A stretch of 64,000 nt of DNA, taken from positions 310,001 to 374,000 of the forward strand of contig NZ_CP031393.1 in assembly GCF_017161265.1 (NCBI RefSeq), given 5' to 3'. Below are positions 59,786 to 64,000 of this stretch, piece after piece. The position numbers were made by a program, and so were the translations under genes. This DNA comes from Treponema medium. Lineage in GTDB: Bacteria > Spirochaetota > Spirochaetia > Treponematales > Treponemataceae. The notes beneath the pieces were generated by a model. It was not told where the DNA came from. It did no database searches and saw only the letters and a list, made by a program, of their open reading frames with translations. The number at the start of each line of letters is the position of its first letter. The first letter of the stretch is position 1.

Positions 59786-59926
59786 GGGCATCTCTAAAAA
59801 CTCGGTTAGATTTTTAGAGATGCCCGACGAGTTTTTATTTAAGTCTTTATAATATAATGACTTAAATAAAAACATCGCAAATAAGCTTAAGGAAAACCTC
59901 TAAAAACTGAGGTTTTTAGAGGTTCC
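59786..59926. repeat. Triple-hairpin intergenic repeat, copy 2
   Basis: Same three-hairpin layout as 46568-46710, alike across its whole length. It ends 24 bases before the stop of the DUF6115-like gene. Confidence 0.85.
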
Positions 59927-59949
59927 CAAATCTATTTCCCATACCTTAC

Positions 59950-60471
59950 TTACCCTCCTATGGAGAGAATAAGTGCAATTTCACCAAGAGGGAGATCGAC
60001 TTTTTCGGCGATAAAGTCGATCGAGAATCCTTGCCGTGCCAGTTCGACAACTTGTTCACGAGGATTCAAAAGTGGAGAAACTTTTGCTGCAGTTTCGGGA
60101 ATGCCGATAGGTTTTTTATAAATCATCACGGTATTTGTTTTCGTATTGGCTGCCGGCGCCTCATCTTCTTGCGGTGAAGTTCGATAGGCTCCGAGAAATT
60201 CTTTTTGCATTCTCCATTTTTCATGTTCCTGCTCGACGAGCGCAATATGTTTATCCGTGTCGGAAAGCAGTTTTTCTATCTGTTGAATTTTATTTTCAAG
60301 TACCGTTACCGCATGATCCGATTCGTGTTCAATATCGATAATAAGCCGATTTACTTCTTCCCGAATGCGATCACGGTATGCATTTTGTGAAAAGTTATGT
60401 GATATCTTTCGATAAAAAACAATCATTAAAATAATATTAATACAGAGCAATATGAGTGCAGCAATAAGCAT
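59950..60471 (-). CDS. DUF6115/SwrB-like membrane-anchored coiled-coil protein
   Basis: A 173-residue protein: one N-terminal membrane helix (MLIAALILLCINIILMIVFY), a coiled-coil region (about 40-95), a variable linker, and a C-terminal helical segment ending with ELARQGFSIDFIAEKVDLPLGEIALILSI. That tail matches DUF6115/DUF2802-type proteins linked to flagellar assembly in Bacillus (SwrB). Here it is the last gene of a flagellar-regulator cluster, 5 bases after its neighbour. Role in motility is inferred. Confidence 0.72.
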   Translation of the reverse strand: MLIAALILLCINIILMIVFYRKISHNFSQNAYRDRIREEVNRLIIDIEHESDHAVTVLENKIQQIEKLLSDTDKHIALVEQEHEKWRMQKEFLGAYRTSPQEDEAPAANTKTNTVMIYKKPIGIPETAAKVSPLLNPREQVVELARQGFSIDFIAEKVDLPLGEIALILSIGG

Positions 60472-60476
60472 AGGGA

Positions 60477-60812
60477 TTATCCTGAAATATCGATTTTCTT
60501 TCCAAGCGATGGGTCTTGAATATAATATGATTTTTCGTCTGTAAGGGGCGAATCGTGTTTTTGCTTTTGAGGGGTATCGTTGAATGCTCCTCCGGAAGAA
60601 CCGTTCGAACCGTCTTTATTTATCGCCGTTTTCTCGGCTCCTGTGGCTTCGGTCTTTTGTACCGTTTGTTGACGCCGCGCCGCATCTTCCTTATTGGCTT
60701 GCTGACTGTTTTCGAATTCTGCAGCAAACGTCTGCCGTGCGTCTCCTTGGAGCTTTCCGACCTTATCAAGTTGAGTATAAAGTGTCTGCAGATCAATCGG
60801 TTGAATACCCAC
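60477..60812 (-). CDS. Small hydrophilic protein of the flagellar cluster
   Basis: A 111-residue, largely disordered protein rich in Gln, Lys, Ser and Gly. Only the N-terminal MGIQPIDLQTLYTQLDKVGK and the C-terminal YYIQDPSLGKKIDISG look ordered; they resemble short conserved end motifs in spirochaete proteins of this position. The GTG start overlaps the upstream gene by 20 bases and has AGAGGA before it. Function unknown. Confidence 0.6.
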   Translation of the reverse strand: MGIQPIDLQTLYTQLDKVGKLQGDARQTFAAEFENSQQANKEDAARRQQTVQKTEATGAEKTAINKDGSNGSSGGAFNDTPQKQKHDSPLTDEKSYYIQDPSLGKKIDISG

Positions 60813-62766
60813 TGGGCGTCCTCTTTACGTCGTCATCATTGGTATAGTCTTCATAAGGGCCATACCGCACGAGACCGTTTTGCAAAAAGAATGTTGTTGC
60901 TTTACAATCAACCCGCACATCTTCGATAATATCTTTAATAACGATTCGTACACCCGTATAAATATTTCCGGAAACAGATACCCGCCCTTCCGTTTTAAGC
61001 GCAGTAAGATAATCTCGTATCCGTTCTATCTCGTTCCGCAGTTCTTTAATCTCCGTCTCGTTAATATAGCGTAGCTCTTTTTTCTTTTTAAGCAACGCTT
61101 CTTTTTCTTCGGAAAGCTCTTTGAGAATCTTTTTTTGACCTTCAAGTGATTTTAAATCCAGCTTCAACGCAGTGAGCGCTTTTTCGGAGGCAAGCAATTT
61201 TTTCTCTAATATGATCAACCGCTCTTTACTGCGTGGATCAAACCCGACGCTGATAACCGTATCGGAACCGCCTGCAGGACTACCGAGATTTCGGGCATAT
61301 ACCCCTTCGCATGCGATTACTTGACTACCAATAATGTCTGCACGTTTTCCACGGCAGATAACTTTATGGTTAGCGACAATTTTTGAATTTAAAATACCGT
61401 CAGATACGATAACCATATCGCCTGCTTCTACCAATTCGATATTTTGGATAAATTTTGACCATATCGATTTGCCTGCACGTATATGCCCGCCTTCTTTTCC
61501 GGCAATACCTTGACTGACGACGATATCTCCTTCCGCATCTAACGATGCCTTCCCGACGGTACCCTTTACTTCGATATTACCCGCAGCTTTAATAGAGAAG
61601 CCGTCGTCAACATTGCCCTTAACATATACGGTGCCGAGGAACATGATATTACCGGTCTTGATCGACACATTGCCTTCAATCGTCATAATCGGTTCAACAT
61701 TGATCTTGTTCTTTATCAGCAGGACTTGTCCTTTCGTTTCGGCAACAACCGTCAAATTGTCCTCAGCCAATCGGGTGTTTTTTCCCAATGGGATAGCGAT
61801 ATCCTTACCGGCTGCAGCAGGCAGGTATTTTCCGGTAACGGTTCTTCCGCTCTTGCCTTCCTCAGCAGGAACCTTTTGCGCGAGGGGCTGCCCTTCAATG
61901 ACATTCTGAATAAGATTGAGTTCTTTAAAGTTAATCTGCCCGCTCTTGTTTTCTTTGAGGCGCAGCTGTGAATTATCGGTTTCAAAATTGAAAAGAATCT
62001 TAGCATCGGCACCTTTTTGCGGCGGTGTTCCTTCCGCAATCAGATAATTTTCGCGATATACGGGACTGTCTTGGAATTGCTTAACTCTTTTTTCATTAAC
62101 ACCCGAAATAACGCGATTATTTGATAAGAAAGTGATAATCATATCTGCCGACACATCAGCGCCGCCGGGCATCGGAGGCGACACGAAAAGATATGCCCTC
62201 ATCTCATCATCACTGATTTCAACAGACATCAGCGCATCGTTGCCGGGCACATATTCATAATGTCCTATTCTAACATATTCATCCGCACATGCCTTGACAA
62301 TCGGTTTTAAAATTTCATCCGGCGGAACAGCCACATTTCTATCGCGTATTCGTTCTACGACATCGGCAAGCGCAATTTTTCTGCCGTTACCGCTGGGCGG
62401 TGTAACTTTCAGGAATACGCCATCGGGAGCACAGAAGACATACGCGGCTCCGTCTCTATTCATATTTTCTTCCGGTACTTCTTCCGCACTGAGACCTGCA
62501 ACGGTTTCTGCGTGGACAGTAGGCTTATGTACTTTGTGTGCTTCGTAAGCGCGGATTTTCCATTCTTTAGGGTTTAAGACAAAAAAACCTGAAGCCCCTT
62601 TTTGTAAAATTTCATAGTCGATAAGGGAGCGGCGTAAGCCAAGTTCAACAGCAGCATTGTCGATTGCTTCTTCGAGGGTTTGCCCGGTAACTTCAACAAA
62701 AAAACGGGAGGAATCCTTTTCATATTGTTCTTTCATCTGCTCCCGAATTTGTTCAAAATGTATCAT
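60793..62766 (-). CDS. DUF342 (FapA-like) protein
   Basis: A 657-residue protein. The N-terminal about 180 residues include a Jag-N-like segment (RFFVEVTGQTLEEAIDNAAVELG...DYEILQKGASGFF); the middle is a beta-helix-like DUF342 region (GNVSIKTGNIMFLGTVYVKGNVDDGFSIKAAG...) and the C-terminus a coiled coil (EKKLLASEKALTALKLDLKSLEGQKK) followed by a final beta unit. DUF342 proteins occur near flagellar genes; a FapA in Vibrio interacts with glucose-PTS EIIA to modulate flagella. Start preceded by AGGAGAG. Confidence 0.82.
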   Translation of the reverse strand: MIHFEQIREQMKEQYEKDSSRFFVEVTGQTLEEAIDNAAVELGLRRSLIDYEILQKGASGFFVLNPKEWKIRAYEAHKVHKPTVHAETVAGLSAEEVPEENMNRDGAAYVFCAPDGVFLKVTPPSGNGRKIALADVVERIRDRNVAVPPDEILKPIVKACADEYVRIGHYEYVPGNDALMSVEISDDEMRAYLFVSPPMPGGADVSADMIITFLSNNRVISGVNEKRVKQFQDSPVYRENYLIAEGTPPQKGADAKILFNFETDNSQLRLKENKSGQINFKELNLIQNVIEGQPLAQKVPAEEGKSGRTVTGKYLPAAAGKDIAIPLGKNTRLAEDNLTVVAETKGQVLLIKNKINVEPIMTIEGNVSIKTGNIMFLGTVYVKGNVDDGFSIKAAGNIEVKGTVGKASLDAEGDIVVSQGIAGKEGGHIRAGKSIWSKFIQNIELVEAGDMVIVSDGILNSKIVANHKVICRGKRADIIGSQVIACEGVYARNLGSPAGGSDTVISVGFDPRSKERLIILEKKLLASEKALTALKLDLKSLEGQKKILKELSEEKEALLKKKKELRYINETEIKELRNEIERIRDYLTALKTEGRVSVSGNIYTGVRIVIKDIIEDVRVDCKATTFFLQNGLVRYGPYEDYTNDDDVKRTPSGYSTD

Positions 62767-62776
62767 AGCAACTCTC

Positions 62777-63565
62777 CTAACGGATACCCTTACGAATATT
62801 ACTCAATTTTGCTTTAAGTTTTAGATTTGCACTGGTGTGAATCTGAGATACTCGCGATTCGGTTACCTCTAATACTTTTCCAATTTCCCGTAATGTCATA
62901 TCCTCATAGTAATACATAATTAATACTTTTTTTTCTCTATCGGGAAGTTCATTAATTGCGTCCACGATAATTCGCTTCATTTCCTCCCGCTCTACAATGA
63001 CATCAGGATTAAGCGAAGCAGGCGCTTCAATACTATCGACAACCGGCGTCTGCTCGGAATCGTCCGATCCAAACCGTAAATCCGTAAGGGAAATAATACT
63101 GGTGCCTGAAATCTTTAATAAAACCTGATGAAATTCTTCCACACTCATACTGAGCGCTTCGGCAATCTCCGAATCGGTTGCAGCGTGCCCCAACCGGGCT
63201 TCCAAATCCGCTATAACTTCTTCAATTTCACGGGATTGCTGACGTACCGAACGGGGAACCCAATCGATTGAACGTAATTCATCGAAGATAGCGCCGCGTA
63301 TACGGGTAACGGCATAAGTATTGAATTTTACATTTTTTTCGGGATCATATTTATCGATAGCATCCAGAAGACCGAATACACCGTACCCGACCAAATCATC
63401 AAACTCAACATTGTTCGGCATACCGACCGCAACCTTACCGGCAACATATTTTACAAGCGGTGCATATTTTATAATAAAAAACTCACGGAGCTGTGGGTCT
63501 TGCGTATGTTTATATTCAAGCCAAAGCTCGTCTTCCGGTCTCGTATCTAAACTGACATTTCCCAT
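62777..63565 (-). CDS. fliA: Flagellar RNA polymerase sigma factor (FliA/WhiG)
   Basis: A 262-residue sigma-28 family factor. Region 2: KYAPLVKYVAGKVAVGMPNNVEFDDLVGYGVFGLLDAIDKYDPEKNVKFNTYAVTRIRGAIFDELRSIDWVPRSVRQ. Region 4: LPDREKKVLIMYYYEDMTLREIGKVLEVTESRVSQIH. It directs transcription of late flagellar and chemotaxis genes. The next gene (DUF342) starts 10 bases after its stop. Homologous order is found in other Treponema. Confidence 0.95.
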   Translation of the reverse strand: MGNVSLDTRPEDELWLEYKHTQDPQLREFFIIKYAPLVKYVAGKVAVGMPNNVEFDDLVGYGVFGLLDAIDKYDPEKNVKFNTYAVTRIRGAIFDELRSIDWVPRSVRQQSREIEEVIADLEARLGHAATDSEIAEALSMSVEEFHQVLLKISGTSIISLTDLRFGSDDSEQTPVVDSIEAPASLNPDVIVEREEMKRIIVDAINELPDREKKVLIMYYYEDMTLREIGKVLEVTESRVSQIHTSANLKLKAKLSNIRKGIR

Positions 63566-63585
63566 ACTATATCAACACCCACCCT

Positions 63586-64000
63586 CTAATCCTCAGTTGC
63601 TAAAACAGTTCTAATGGCCTGAGCCATTACTTTACTATCGGTACCGCCAGTCTGAATACCGATCATAGAAAAACCGCTACTATCCGTTTGTATGCTGTCA
63701 TCAATATTCTCATTTTCATCAAAACCATCATCATCTATAAATGATCCCATATTGGGTAAATCTGATAAGCCGCTATTATCATCCTGAGAACTGTCGTCAA
63801 ATGAAAGGGGAGAAGAATCCACAGATTCGGTGTTTTTACGAGCATTATCGCTATCGGAGCTGTTCGAAAGAGAGCGACCGGAACCCGATTCCGTACTTTG
63901 GGACTCTGCCTGCGTTTCTGCAGCGTTCGGTGTTGCAGTAGTCTCCGCGTTATCGCCTGCCGTTACCGGCGCGGCAACACCCAAGTCGTCATCAAGGGTA
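63586..64000 (-). CDS. Acidic Ser-rich protein, C-terminal part (cut by window edge)
   Basis: The last 138 codons of a larger gene that continues past the right edge. The visible part is acidic and low in complexity (Ser/Asp/Asn-rich), ending GGTDSKVMAQAIRTVLATED. A frame read from TTG at 63984 is only a fragment; the frame stays open to the edge. It lies 20 bases upstream of fliA. Its identity cannot be settled from this part. Confidence 0.6.
   Translation of the reverse strand, partial: TLDDDLGVAAPVTAGDNAETTATPNAAETQAESQSTESGSGRSLSNSSDSDNARKNTESVDSSPLSFDDSSQDDNSGLSDLPNMGSFIDDDGFDENENIDDSIQTDSSGFSMIGIQTGGTDSKVMAQAIRTVLATED

Noticed and set aside
59615-59949. Possible NAD-sensing riboswitch in front of pncB.
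   Set aside because: The palindromes there are simple hairpins and a repeat found elsewhere; I see no known riboswitch core.
1-64000. CRISPR array.
   Set aside because: No regularly spaced identical short repeats; the repeated sequences are palindromic and dispersed, and no Cas-like gene is present.
1-64000. Insertion sequences or prophage genes.
   Set aside because: No transposase, integrase or phage structural protein could be recognised; the only mobile-looking items are small palindromic repeats.

Overview
The window looks like chromosomal DNA of a host-associated spirochaete, most likely an oral Treponema. The moderate GC content suggests something closer to the T. vincentii/T. medium type than to T. 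denticola, but that species hint is inference. Supporting signs are a FliA/WhiG-type flagellar sigma factor next to a DUF342 (FapA-like) gene, a PUR-domain protein resembling Borrelia BpuR, many spirochaete-style lipoproteins, a K+-dependent-type membrane pyrophosphatase, and intergenic DNA rich in palindromes. 1-20.5 kb (minus strand) is a surface-polysaccharide locus. WbpB, WbpE, WbpD, WbpA and WbpI homologues together make a complete predicted route from UDP-GlcNAc to UDP-2,3-diacetamido-2,3-dideoxy-mannuronic acid. A second set (RmlA, a WecE aminotransferase, a WecF-like transferase and an ATP-grasp ligase) points to a dTDP-4-amino-4,6-dideoxyhexose that may be amino-acylated instead of acetylated. 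A Wzx flippase, an EpsG/Wzy-like polymerase, an asparagine-synthase-like amidotransferase, a deacetylase and two glycosyltransferases (one cut by the window edge), plus a truncated glycosyltransferase remnant, complete the locus. Two modules unrelated to sugar synthesis sit inside it: a DUF4143 ATPase, and an ABC-type ATPase paired with a small PD-(D/E)XK-like nuclease, which I regard as the best candidate for an undescribed defence-type system.

20.6-23.3 kb holds a second DUF4143 ATPase, a HepT/MntA toxin-antitoxin pair and a VanZ-like protein. 23.3-31 kb is housekeeping: a PUR protein, phosphohexomutase, M18 aminopeptidase, a dicarboxylate/amino-acid symporter and pyruvate kinase. 30.7-33.4 kb is a three-gene metal P-type ATPase operon with an unusual membrane motif. 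33.6-35.4 kb is an AraC regulator plus metallo-hydrolase pair flanked by 33-bp direct repeats. tRNA-Gln and tRNA-Glu, PTS enzyme I, a PIN toxin-antitoxin pair, a long palindromic non-coding stretch, Der GTPase, a MerR regulator, tmRNA, a Bax-inhibitor-1 family protein, TrpS and the membrane pyrophosphatase follow up to 46.5 kb.

46.9-58.1 kb (plus strand) is an exported-protein region: a secreted EEP phosphoesterase, a membrane-anchored LuxR-type regulator, then seven tightly packed genes for a lipoprotein, a lipase-like hydrolase, three tandem beta-propeller-like lipoproteins, another lipoprotein and a zinc-peptidase lipoprotein. 58.2-64 kb (minus strand) has nicotinate phosphoribosyltransferase and a motility-linked cluster (partial acidic protein, FliA, DUF342 protein, small protein, DUF6115/SwrB-like protein). 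Several families of palindromic intergenic repeats recur through the window, including a roughly 142-bp element in two copies and a 62-bp element in two opposite copies.
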